Positions 41,313 to 49,500 of a DNA stretch of 64,000 nucleotides are shown here, piece after piece. The first letter of the stretch is position 1. Every line of letters starts with the position of its first letter. Both the position numbers and the translations under genes were made by a program. The notes beneath the pieces were generated by a model, which saw nothing but the letters and a program-made list of their open reading frames with translations, made no database searches and was not told where the DNA came from. The DNA is from Acidobacteriota bacterium (GTDB lineage Bacteria; Acidobacteriota; Terriglobia; Bryobacterales; Bryobacteraceae): contig JACQZR010000073.1 of assembly GCA_016213775.1 (NCBI GenBank), positions 17,460 through 81,459 of the forward strand. Reading direction: 5' to 3'.

Positions 41313-43017
41313 TGCCTTTCCTCATTTCTTCGGCGATGTAATCCGACGTCCGCCACGCCATCGCGCAGATGGTGAGGGTCGGGTTCTTGTCAGGATTGCT
41401 CACAAAGGGCGCGGCATCGGCCACAAACAGATTCTTCACTTCGTGCGATTGCATGAAGGCATTCAGTGCGCTCGAGCGCGCATCGTTGCCCATCCGCACT
41501 GTGCCCAGCTCGTGAATGATGCTGCCGCCCATCGAAATTCCTCCGTCCTCGCGCTCCGGATTGCGCAGACCGAGAACGCGCCCGCCCATTCCTTCAATGA
41601 TGTCGACGAAGGTCCGGTGCATATGCTTTGCCTGCTTGATTTCGTGCTCGCTCCAGCGGAAGTGGAAGCGAAGCACCGGGATGCCAAACCGGTCAGTGAC
41701 GTTGGGGTCGATCTCGCAATAGCTGTGCTCGTTGGGGATCATTTCGCCGCGCCCGGAGAGTCCCACGACGCAACCATATTCCTTCAAAATGGTCTCTTTG
41801 AGCGATGCTCCGTAGCCTTCCACGCGCCGGGCAACACCAGCGTGGCTGCCAAGCAGCGGCATGCCGTAGCCGCCGCCGAGTTCCACGTGATAGCCGCGCG
41901 GGAACTCTTTGTTCTTCTTGTCCAGTTCCCACCAGGGAATGTACAGATGGCCTCCGCTATAGCCGTCGCTGTTGTATTTGGGCATGCCCTCCAGGTAGGG
42001 GATGTAGCCCGACAATCCATAGCCGACAGTGTCGGTGAGGTAGCGGCCAACAACGCCAGAGGAATTGGAGAGCCCGTTCGGATGCCTGGACGACTTGGAG
42101 TTCAACAGCAGCCGTGCCGATTCGCACGCGCTGGCGGCCACCACAACGATGCGCGCGCGAATCTGGGTCTCCTGGCGCGTGCGCGTATCAATATAGCTGA
42201 CCCCGGTGACCTTGCCTGTGGCGTCGGTGAGCAACTCGCGCACCATCGCGTTGGCGATAATGTTCAGTTTTCCGCTCTTGAGGGCCGGCAGGATCTGGAC
42301 CTGCGAGGACGAGTAATTGGAGGCCGTAATACAGCCGCGGCCGCACTGGCCGCAGTAATGACAGGCGGGCCGGCCGTTCACCGGCTTGGTGAGGATCGCC
42401 ATGCGCGAGGGAATCACGCGGATGCCAAGCTTGGCAGCGGACTTCTGCATGAGGACCTCGTGCACGCGGGGCGCGGGGGCCGGCAGAAACTGTCCGTCAG
42501 GCGCGGAACGGATGCCTTCTTTGGTGCCGCAGATGCCGATGAAGCGTTCGGCTTTGTCGTAGTAGGGCGCCACTTCGTCGTAGCGCACCGGCCAATCGGT
42601 GCCGAGCCCATCAAAGGAGTAGGGCGCGAAGTCGTAATCGGAAAACCGCAGCGATATGCGGCCGTAGTGGTTCGTACGCCCACCGAGAATCCGCGAACGG
42701 TGCCATTGGAACTGGCTACCCGGCGCAACGGTGTAAGGCTCCCCTTCGATGTCCCAGGCGCAGTTCGGGGCGCTCCAGTAGCCCCAATTCTTGCGCCCGA
42801 AGTATTGTTCGGCGTCCGCGCCTGCGCCGCGGTGCGGGACCTGATGCGGCCAGACATGCTCTTTGAAATCCTTCGCGGGATTGAGCATGGGACCCGCTTC
42901 CAGCAGCGTAACCTTCACCCCTAGAGCTGTCAGAACCTGCACCACCGTGCCGCCCCCGGCGCCGCTTCCAATGACGACAACGTCATGGACCGGGGCGGAT
43001 CGCTTGACTTGAAACAT
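41305..43017 (-). CDS. GMC-family oxidoreductase (gluconate-dehydrogenase large-subunit type)
   Basis: 570 residues. The FAD dinucleotide fold is at VVVIGSGAGGGTVVQVL (13-29), followed by LLEAGP. The CGQCGRGC cluster (around HYCGQCGRGC) and the C-terminal HELGTVRMG, NPTLTI and FVADAAPF blocks are family markers. It oxidises a sugar or alcohol, probably in the periplasm, and hands electrons to a cytochrome c. The final gene of the unit has a c-type heme and could be the acceptor. It has no signal of its own. Confidence 0.93.
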   Translation of the reverse strand: MFQVKRSAPVHDVVVIGSGAGGGTVVQVLTALGVKVTLLEAGPMLNPAKDFKEHVWPHQVPHRGAGADAEQYFGRKNWGYWSAPNCAWDIEGEPYTVAPGSQFQWHRSRILGGRTNHYGRISLRFSDYDFAPYSFDGLGTDWPVRYDEVAPYYDKAERFIGICGTKEGIRSAPDGQFLPAPAPRVHEVLMQKSAAKLGIRVIPSRMAILTKPVNGRPACHYCGQCGRGCITASNYSSSQVQILPALKSGKLNIIANAMVRELLTDATGKVTGVSYIDTRTRQETQIRARIVVVAASACESARLLLNSKSSRHPNGLSNSSGVVGRYLTDTVGYGLSGYIPYLEGMPKYNSDGYSGGHLYIPWWELDKKNKEFPRGYHVELGGGYGMPLLGSHAGVARRVEGYGASLKETILKEYGCVVGLSGRGEMIPNEHSYCEIDPNVTDRFGIPVLRFHFRWSEHEIKQAKHMHRTFVDIIEGMGGRVLGLRNPEREDGGISMGGSIIHELGTVRMGNDARSSALNAFMQSHEVKNLFVADAAPFVSNPDKNPTLTICAMAWRTSDYIAEEMRKGNV

Positions 43018-43114
43018 GCTTACCTGGATACCACATTTCGCGGGGCATCCGAGTGTAATGTGTGATACTCTATACCGTCTGAGCGAAGCTCAGTTCTCGA
43101 AGTTGGGAGGCACT

Positions 43115-43531
43115 ATGCTGAAAGAATTCAAAGAGTTTGCCGTTAAAGGCAACGTGCTCGACATGGCTGTGGGCGTCATCATGGGCGCATCGTTCGGCAA
43201 GATTGTGAGTACTTTCACGGACGGCATCATGATGCCGCCGATTGGGAAGGCCATGGGGAATTTCGATTTCGCCTCCTGGATCATCAACCTGTCGGACACC
43301 CCAGTGAAGTCAGTGGATGAAGCCAAGAAACTGGGGATCGCGGTGATGACCCCGGGATTGCTCGCCAACGCCCTCATTGATTTCGTGATCGTGGCCTTTG
43401 TGCTGTTCCTCATGGTGAAGCAGATCAACAAACTGAAGAAGGAAGAAGCAGCCGCGCCGCCGCCACCGCCGGGCCCCACCAAGGAGCAGGAGCTCTTGAT
43501 CCAGATCCGCGACCTGCTGGCGAAACGCTAG
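43115..43531 (+). CDS. mscL: Large-conductance mechanosensitive channel
   Basis: 138 residues from the ATG at 43115, preceded by a GGGAGG Shine-Dalgarno sequence. LKEFKEFAVKGNVLDMAVGVIMGASFG covers the amphipathic N-terminal helix and TM1; TM2 is LIDFVIVAFVLFLMVKQINKL. A Pro-rich linker leads to the C-terminal helix. The channel opens under membrane tension and releases solutes on osmotic downshock. Upstream frame extension to 43016 is not protein-like. Confidence 0.96.
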   Translation: MLKEFKEFAVKGNVLDMAVGVIMGASFGKIVSTFTDGIMMPPIGKAMGNFDFASWIINLSDTPVKSVDEAKKLGIAVMTPGLLANALIDFVIVAFVLFLMVKQINKLKKEEAAAPPPPPGPTKEQELLIQIRDLLAKR

Positions 43532-43580
43532 CCTAGGATTCCTTTGCACGTTCCCGCTCCATCCAGCGTCCATGTAACTG

Positions 43581-44807
43581 ATGGCGGAGTTTCTACTCAA
43601 GTACGCCGATTCCCGGGGGCAGATCAAGGAACAGGTTGCGGAGGCCGATTCCGAAAAAGACCTGCGGGACCGGTTTGCCCAGCAGGGCTTTTTGATCTAC
43701 TCGATCAAGTCGGCGAATAAGGCGATAGTCCCGGGGCTGGCTGGCGGCAGGAGCGGTAAGAAGGGCGTTAACCTCGAAAAATTCCTCATTTTCAACCAGC
43801 AGTTCCTCACGCTGGTGAAAGCCGGTCTGCCGATTCTCAAGTGCCTTGACCTGCTCGCTGACCGCCTCACCGATCCCAAGCTCTCGAAACATATTCAGAC
43901 TGTCCGAGGCGAAGTGCGCAACGGCGCGCTACTATCCGACGCCTTCGCCGCCGCAGGCGTGTTTCCCCCGATTTACGTCACCTCGATCATGGCTGGGGAG
44001 AAATCGGGAGCGCTTGTAGAAGTACTGGAACGCTACCTCGCCTATCAGCGGCTGTCGCAGTCGGTAAAGAAGAAACTGCTACTGGCTTTGATCTATCCGT
44101 GCGTGCTGATCGTGCTCGTGACAGCGCTCATCATTTTCATGGTGACCTATGTCGTTCCGCAATTCGCCACCCTGTATTCCGGGCTGGGAGCGCAGTTGCC
44201 CGGAATCACGTCGTTCCTGATCGCGGTGGGCACGGTGGCCAGCGAGTACTTGTTTGTGTTCGTGCTGGGGATTGCGGGATCGGTGTTCGGGGCGCGCCTG
44301 TGGGCACGAACGGAAGGCGGCAAGTCGCGGCTGGACGCCTGGAAGATGCGCACTCCCATTCTCGGCATCATCTGGATGAAGTATCAGGTGGCGCAGTTGG
44401 GCCGGGTGTTGAGCACACTGCTGATGGGTGGGATCCCGCTGATGCAGGCTCTGGAGACGGCATTCACATCACTCGAATCCCGGCTGCTGCGCAAATCCCT
44501 GGAGAACGCCCGGCAATTGGTGAAAGAGGGCCAGCCGCTGTCCCGTTCATTGGAAGCAAGCAAGATTTTTCCCCCGCTGGCGATTGACATGATCGAAGTG
44601 GGCGAGTCCACTGGCGCACTGCCGGCCATGTTGAACAGCGTCGCTGAGTTCTACGAAGAGGACGTCACCACGCAAATGACGGCCACGCTGAGTTTGATCG
44701 AGCCGGCGATCATGATCTTCATGGGCACCTTTGTGGCGTTCGTGCTGGTGGCGCTCTATCTGCCTATTTTCTCGCTATCGGACACGCTGGGCGGCCCCGG
44801 GGGGTAG
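43581..44807 (+). CDS. Type IV pilus/type II secretion inner-membrane protein (PilC/GspF family)
   Basis: 408 residues. Two copies of the T2SSF domain are visible (about 70-190 and 275-400), each with the FNQQFLTLVKAGLPIL or QLGRVLSTLLMGGIPL pattern and with hydrophobic helices. The protein sits in the inner membrane and connects the assembly ATPase with pilin or pseudopilin insertion. The usual neighbours (PilB, PilT, pilins) are absent, so it either serves a system encoded elsewhere or has moved. A DUF433 gene begins 5 bp after the stop. Confidence 0.92.
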   Translation: MAEFLLKYADSRGQIKEQVAEADSEKDLRDRFAQQGFLIYSIKSANKAIVPGLAGGRSGKKGVNLEKFLIFNQQFLTLVKAGLPILKCLDLLADRLTDPKLSKHIQTVRGEVRNGALLSDAFAAAGVFPPIYVTSIMAGEKSGALVEVLERYLAYQRLSQSVKKKLLLALIYPCVLIVLVTALIIFMVTYVVPQFATLYSGLGAQLPGITSFLIAVGTVASEYLFVFVLGIAGSVFGARLWARTEGGKSRLDAWKMRTPILGIIWMKYQVAQLGRVLSTLLMGGIPLMQALETAFTSLESRLLRKSLENARQLVKEGQPLSRSLEASKIFPPLAIDMIEVGESTGALPAMLNSVAEFYEEDVTTQMTATLSLIEPAIMIFMGTFVAFVLVALYLPIFSLSDTLGGPGG

Positions 44808-44811
44808 TGCC

Positions 44812-45030
44812 ATGCAAAACTACGGTCTAATCGTCTCAAACCCGAAGGTCATGATGGGGAAACCGGTCATTCGCGGAACGCGGATTACCGTTGAACTTGT
44901 CCTGGAGAAGTTCGCGGCTGGCCAAACCGAAGAACAAATCCTCCGCGCACATCGTCACATCACCCGCGAAGGCATCCGGGCAGCTCTGGCGTTCGCGGCG
45001 ACGCTGGCGGGCCCTAGAGGACAGCTTTAG
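44812..45030 (+). CDS. DUF433 protein (VapB45-like antitoxin type)
   Basis: 72 residues from the ATG at 44812. The core GKPVIRGTRITVELVLEKFAAG and the helix-turn-helix-like EEQILRAHRHITREGIRAAL are standard. DUF433 proteins often pair with a DUF5615 PIN-like toxin encoded just downstream; no such gene follows here. It may be an orphan antitoxin. A run of G in front of the start could act as the ribosome-binding site. Confidence 0.88.
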   Translation: MQNYGLIVSNPKVMMGKPVIRGTRITVELVLEKFAAGQTEEQILRAHRHITREGIRAALAFAATLAGPRGQL

Positions 45031-45034
45031 AAAA

Positions 45035-45303
45035 TCATGACGCGCAAAACGGCGACCACCGATCGGCTCGCCGCCCAAACACAAACATATCCTGGCCTTT
45101 GCCTTCGTACATCCTGCGACTCCGCACCCAGGTTATCCACCAGTCGAACCCCGTCACGGCCGGGTTCTTTTGAGCCCTGGGCCCTTCATGACGATGTGCT
45201 CGTCGAGGTGTTGCTCCAGCAGATCGAAGCGTCGCGTCCTCCATGCCTGATTCAAGCCGTCCAGGGTTTGGCAAACCTCGTTGATGCCACATCTCGTTGT
45301 TGA
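45035..45303 (-). pseudogene. Remnant of an NTF2/SnoaL-like gene
   Basis: On the minus strand the N-terminal part, ending at a TGA at 45154-45156, reads INEVCQTLDGLNQAW, RRFDLLEQHL and IVMKGPG, a pattern typical of SnoaL/NTF2-like folds. The second part, in another frame near 45035-45110, reads YEGKGQDMFVFGRRADRW, which resembles the last two strands of the same fold. The middle, about 50 residues, is missing. It looks like a gene that lost its core by deletion. Both matches come from pattern memory only. Confidence 0.5.
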
Positions 45304-45969
45304 TCAATTCCGCAAATGGGCGCGGTTCTTTCGTCCCGTCGTGAGCTTGTTCCGGACCTCACGGCGCACCAGTGCGGGCAGCCGGTCTTGGTTTGCCTGC
45401 ACGAATTGCCGCACTGCCACCGGATCCCTTTGGGCGAGAGCACGGAGCGCCCACGACAGTGCCTTCACAACCATGTCATCCCGATCGTCTCTCAGCAGTG
45501 TGCAGACCAGCAGCGTGCGCCGCGTATCGCCCTGGCCGCCTCTTGCCTTGGCGTTCAGCGGCACTGTGCTCACCAGTGCGGCCCTCCGCCACCAACGGTC
45601 ATTAGACATCGCCCAATCAACCACCGTGTTGTCATCAATCAACCCCTCGCGCCAGGCGGGGCCGGAGAGACAGATCGCGAAGCAATCCACCTGATCCCAG
45701 CTCGAAATGCCGAAGCCCAGGCGTTCGAGTTGCGCGCGATCGAGCGTTCGCAGAGCATCCGGCCGAACGGCGATGAGTTCATCCCCAAGGAAGCGATGCA
45801 CCCTGCGGTTGGCGATCAGCGCCGCGGCGAATCTGACCACGTCTTGCCCGGGCGCCGACTTCAGCCGCTTCGAGTATTCCCGGCGCAATGCCCGTAGCGC
45901 TACGGCATTGCGAACCGCCATGCTCTGCACCCGCGTTTCAATTTCCTCGATGAGTGCTTGGACGTTCAT
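45304..45969 (-). CDS. DNA alkylation repair (AlkD-like) protein
   Basis: 221 residues from the ATG at 45969, made of helical HEAT-like repeats. RRFLGD-type and FGISSWDQVDCFAI sequence, SNDRWWRRAALVSTV and DMVVKALSWALRALAQRDP are family landmarks. AlkD-type proteins remove alkylated purines without base flipping. The catalytic set cannot be checked with confidence by eye. The start overlaps the upstream VOC stop (ATGA), so both are translated from one mRNA. Confidence 0.85.
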   Translation of the reverse strand: MNVQALIEEIETRVQSMAVRNAVALRALRREYSKRLKSAPGQDVVRFAAALIANRRVHRFLGDELIAVRPDALRTLDRAQLERLGFGISSWDQVDCFAICLSGPAWREGLIDDNTVVDWAMSNDRWWRRAALVSTVPLNAKARGGQGDTRRTLLVCTLLRDDRDDMVVKALSWALRALAQRDPVAVRQFVQANQDRLPALVRREVRNKLTTGRKNRAHLRN

Positions 45970-46430
45970 GGCGAGCCCGGGACGACGCATTGCAGTTCCA
46001 CGATGTTGCCCTCGGGGTCGCTCACGTAACACCACTCCACCCGGCGGCCGTCGTTCAGCGAGAGTGTCACGATCTCTCCAACAGGCTTTCCGCCGGCGAC
46101 CAACACGGCATAGCGCGCTTTTGCGACAGAATCGACGGCGAAGGCGATGTGTCCGAAACCGGTGCGATTGGGAGCAGGCACAGCGCCCTGCTGTAGCGGC
46201 GAATAGGTGAAGATTTCGAGCGTCGGCCCTCCCTCGTCATACCCGGGCAGTGCCAGGTGGACGCCTTCCAGCGCTGCTCCCGCGACGCCCGTTCCGCGCT
46301 CCAGCGCCTCACCGGAGTACTTACGTTCCGGAGGAACCGGCCGGCATCCAAACACCGCGCAGTAGAAAGCTGCCAACTCACGCCAGTCTCTCGCCACCAA
46401 GTTGGTGTGCACATAGCGCGCGACTATCAT
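45966..46430 (-). CDS. VOC-family (glyoxalase/dioxygenase-like) protein
   Basis: 154 residues from the ATG at 46430. Paired beta-alpha-beta-beta-beta units are visible: ARYVHTNLVARDWRELAAFY at the start, and FGHIAFAVDSVAKA and SDPEGNIVELQ at the end. Metal ligands are His8 in the first block, His in GHIAF and Glu in IVELQ. The substrate is unknown; small electrophiles and antibiotics are usual for the family. It is co-translated with the AlkD-like protein. Confidence 0.85.
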   Translation of the reverse strand: MIVARYVHTNLVARDWRELAAFYCAVFGCRPVPPERKYSGEALERGTGVAGAALEGVHLALPGYDEGGPTLEIFTYSPLQQGAVPAPNRTGFGHIAFAVDSVAKARYAVLVAGGKPVGEIVTLSLNDGRRVEWCYVSDPEGNIVELQCVVPGSP

Positions 46431-46499
46431 AGGTTCCAGTCTACGGTCTGGGCTTCCACTTTGGTTTACGCTGGAAGAGAGGAAGATCAAGGAGGTGCG

Positions 46500-46553
46500 A
46501 TGGCAGCGTTCGCCGCGCGCAGTCTGGACGCGCCCCCAGTGATCAGCGCTTGA
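46500..46553 (+). CDS. 17-codon reading frame behind a perfect Shine-Dalgarno sequence
   Basis: AAGGAGGTG at 46488-46496 lies three bases before the ATG at 46500, the best ribosome-binding site seen in the window. The frame encodes only 17 residues (MAAFAARSLDAPPVISA) before TGA, and ends inside the 3' end of the convergent gene. It could be a small protein, a leader peptide, or the 5' stub of a gene cut off by rearrangement. Confidence 0.35.
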   Translation: MAAFAARSLDAPPVISA

Positions 46554-49386
46554 CCCAAATGGGCGATGACCACGCCACGTTGCCGTCCACCTGCTCGGCG
46601 CGGACGTAATAGAAGTGCTCGCCCGCGGCCAGCGTGGATGACTCGCGGAAACGCAAATCGTAAATCTCCTTGTTGGGGTCCTGCGAATAGATGACTTCGT
46701 TGTCGCGGATCACAACCACTTGTTTCAGCGCCGCCGAGCCGATAATCTTCGCCGTAATCTCCGGCATCGCCTGGCTCGCCGCAATATCGCCCTGGATGTA
46801 CGTTTTGCCCCCGAGGTTCATCCGGTAGTCCATCAGGATGTTGCTGGTGGCAGCGTAGGTATGGCGTTGGCGCATGGCGTCGAGCAACGCCTCACGCGAA
46901 GAATTCTCCGAGAGCAGAAACGCATACGACGTGTGCGTCGAAACGTGATCGGAACTGGCCTGCACACCCAACTTGTAGCCCTTGGCCCAAGCATTGGAAA
47001 CAAACCCCAGCGGGCGATAGCCGCCAGCCCACAGTTCGGTGCGCTTGGCCGTGGGTGACAGGGGCGCGCCTTCGCGTTCGGCACTTGTGCGGGCGCCCTG
47101 GTAGATCTCTACGATCGGTTCCAACTCCGGATCGTTGTCCCGCCAATCGGTGCCCATGTTGGTGTGCGACGTATGCGACGTGGCGATGCCGCCGTACTTG
47201 CGCAGGAACGGATAAAGGATCGGCCCGGTGTTCTCCGCCCCGCCCATCGCTTCGCCGGGGCGGATGTGCAGAATCGGCACCCCGCGCTTGGCATAGATCA
47301 GATTGCGATGGCCGTTGGGATAGCCGAGACTGCGCTCGGTTCCGTACAACGCCGTGAAGAAACCGGGCGCGTGAAACATGTCCGTCGCCTTCTGGCTGCG
47401 CCACCATTGATAGTCGGTCATAGTGGCATTCACCTGGCCGGATTGGTGATCGGTGACGGCGAGCCAGTCCATGCCGCTGGCGTCTAAGGCGTATCGGTAG
47501 GAATCGAACAGCGTGCCGTCTCCCGCCCCATCGAGGGAGATTTCGGTATGGCGGTGCATGTCGCCGCGATACAACTTGTAGTTCGATCCGCCGGCAGCGA
47601 TGACGTGGCTGCGCAGCGCCCTGATCTGTTCGCGCTCACGAGGCTCGTTCGGCTTGCCCGCAGGCCCTTCCGTCCCACGCGGCGCGAGGTCCGCGGCTAC
47701 CCGCTTGTTGACGCTGTTGAGCCGCGCAAGATAAACATCGTGCTCGCGCGGTGCGTTCGAAAAATTAGGTCCACCATACAGCCGGCCATCGGTAGCAACG
47801 GCGGCAAACACGTTCCCCTGCCGGTCCGCGGCCACTGCCACTTCGCCTTCATTGCGGCCCGTGGATTCAGGCACGATGATGAGTTCGCTCCAGTGGTCGC
47901 CGTTGTAGTAGGTGGCGTAGGTTTCCCATTTTCCGCCTGCAGCCCAGAGCGTTGTTGGCAGCTTCGTGTTGCTGCGCGGGCGCAGGAACATCCACATCCG
48001 GCCCTTCGCATCGGAGACGAGGCGCGCGGTTTGGGCGAAGCGGCGGAAGCCGTACGGCATGATATCTTCCACCTGTTGCAGCGGCGCGAGCCACTTGCCT
48101 TTGTCGAGCACGGCGATCATGATCTTGCGCGAGTCATAGAGACCTGTCCCGCCGTTAATGAGAAAGCCCGTGTCCTTACCCCAGTTCTCGCGAGACTCGT
48201 CCCAGGCGATCCACAACCGGTTCTGCGCATCCACAGTAAGCGTGGGATGCGCATGGAAGCGCGGGCTGTTGGTCACTTGTTGAATGGGGCCGGGCTGGCC
48301 GTTGCGAATTGGCCGGAGAAAGATGTTGTACGAGCCAGTGGCGTAGCTGTCCCATGCCACCCAAACCGTGCCGTCCTTGTCAGTAGCAACCGCCGGATTC
48401 CAGTCGTTGGCGCGCGCGTCCCGCCTGGCGTCGCTGAGATTGATCTCGCCCGACCACACGCCATTGGACAACGTCTTCATATAGATGTCGCTGCGCGTAT
48501 TACGGAAGCTCTGCCACACCAGGTGAAGATTCCCCTTCGCATCCGAAGCAACACGGTGGAAGATGTGGTTGCCGCCAATGTCGGTGACCTTCATGACCGG
48601 TCCGCCTGGCGTGCGCGCCTTGAGCTGAAAGCCTTTCGCCTCTCTCTCGCTCCATACCACCATGGGCTTGCCGCCCGCCACGCCAACCGCGGTCATGAAG
48701 ACATCTCCCGGCTTCTCGGTGATCTCAGCAGGCTCCGTCCAGACGCCATTGAGTTGCGAGCGCAAGAACACACGATCCGCCTTCTCCTTGTAGGCAACCC
48801 AGGAGAGCCACATACGGTCGCCGTCGGCGGACAGGGCGGGGAAGTCGTCTTGATTGGCGGACGTTGTGGCGAGTTCGGATGTTGCGCTGCGTGTCACTTC
48901 GATGGTTGCGCCCAGTGGATAGATTCCCTCGCCTTCGGGCACATCCACCGGCCGGAAGGTGAACTCGCCCTTGGGCAACTTCACGGTGAACACCGCGTCC
49001 CCAGGCGCCCGGAACAGGATGGTGACTCCGCACGGCTGCATCGGAGTAGGCTGCGGCTGGCCTTTCTCGTTCGGGTGCATGCCGCCGCTAAACGCCCCCC
49101 ATTCATAGGTGCCGCACTTCCACGAATTGCCCGAGACGCTGTGCTCGTCGGTGAAGTGGAACCCGGCCAACCGAACAATGTCGCCTTTCGACAGCGAGAC
49201 GGAGCCGCTCCAATCTGCGGGTTTCGGATCTTTTGATCCAAGTACAAGCGTCACCGCCTGAAGCTCCTTTTCGGGAGCAGTGGGCTGCGGATTGGTCACC
49301 TGGTAAGCCTGGGTTTGGGTGGACCGCAAACCGAGGATCGCTATGACGAGAACGGCAAGTGTGGCGATGGCAGTTGGAAGTCGCAT
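46543..49386 (-). CDS. Large exported beta-propeller protein with C-terminal PHP/DUF3604-like domain
   Basis: 947 residues from the ATG at 49386, which gives a signal or anchor (LPTAIATLAVLVIAILGL). Residues about 180-560 contain BNR-like repeats (DGTVWVAWDSYA, DAQNRLWIAWDES, DAKGRMWMFLRP). The C-terminal third has the metal-binding style of PHP phosphoesterases: GDMHRHTEISLDG, LAVTDHQ, and TSHTSHTNMGTDW. This resembles DUF3604 proteins. The function is unknown; a phosphoesterase or peptide-modifying role outside the cell is possible. It is divergent from the TonB-dependent receptor gene. Confidence 0.8.
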   Translation of the reverse strand: MRLPTAIATLAVLVIAILGLRSTQTQAYQVTNPQPTAPEKELQAVTLVLGSKDPKPADWSGSVSLSKGDIVRLAGFHFTDEHSVSGNSWKCGTYEWGAFSGGMHPNEKGQPQPTPMQPCGVTILFRAPGDAVFTVKLPKGEFTFRPVDVPEGEGIYPLGATIEVTRSATSELATTSANQDDFPALSADGDRMWLSWVAYKEKADRVFLRSQLNGVWTEPAEITEKPGDVFMTAVGVAGGKPMVVWSEREAKGFQLKARTPGGPVMKVTDIGGNHIFHRVASDAKGNLHLVWQSFRNTRSDIYMKTLSNGVWSGEINLSDARRDARANDWNPAVATDKDGTVWVAWDSYATGSYNIFLRPIRNGQPGPIQQVTNSPRFHAHPTLTVDAQNRLWIAWDESRENWGKDTGFLINGGTGLYDSRKIMIAVLDKGKWLAPLQQVEDIMPYGFRRFAQTARLVSDAKGRMWMFLRPRSNTKLPTTLWAAGGKWETYATYYNGDHWSELIIVPESTGRNEGEVAVAADRQGNVFAAVATDGRLYGGPNFSNAPREHDVYLARLNSVNKRVAADLAPRGTEGPAGKPNEPREREQIRALRSHVIAAGGSNYKLYRGDMHRHTEISLDGAGDGTLFDSYRYALDASGMDWLAVTDHQSGQVNATMTDYQWWRSQKATDMFHAPGFFTALYGTERSLGYPNGHRNLIYAKRGVPILHIRPGEAMGGAENTGPILYPFLRKYGGIATSHTSHTNMGTDWRDNDPELEPIVEIYQGARTSAEREGAPLSPTAKRTELWAGGYRPLGFVSNAWAKGYKLGVQASSDHVSTHTSYAFLLSENSSREALLDAMRQRHTYAATSNILMDYRMNLGGKTYIQGDIAASQAMPEITAKIIGSAALKQVVVIRDNEVIYSQDPNKEIYDLRFRESSTLAAGEHFYYVRAEQVDGNVAWSSPIWVKR

Positions 49387-49500
49387 ACCGGCATCAAATC
49401 TATCACGACCGCCTGTGGCGCGTAACAGAAGTGGGCCGTTATACAATAGGTTCATCCACCCGTAGTCACGGTTTCCCCTGCGTCCGGAAGGCGGTAGTTT

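Noticed and set aside
41290..42924. 544-codon plus-strand frame opposite the GMC gene
   Set aside because: The minus strand encodes an unmistakable GMC oxidoreductase; the plus-strand product has no protein-like pattern.
47548..49236. 562-codon plus-strand frame opposite the propeller/PHP-like gene
   Set aside because: Shadow frame; the real product is on the minus strand with repeats and metal motifs.
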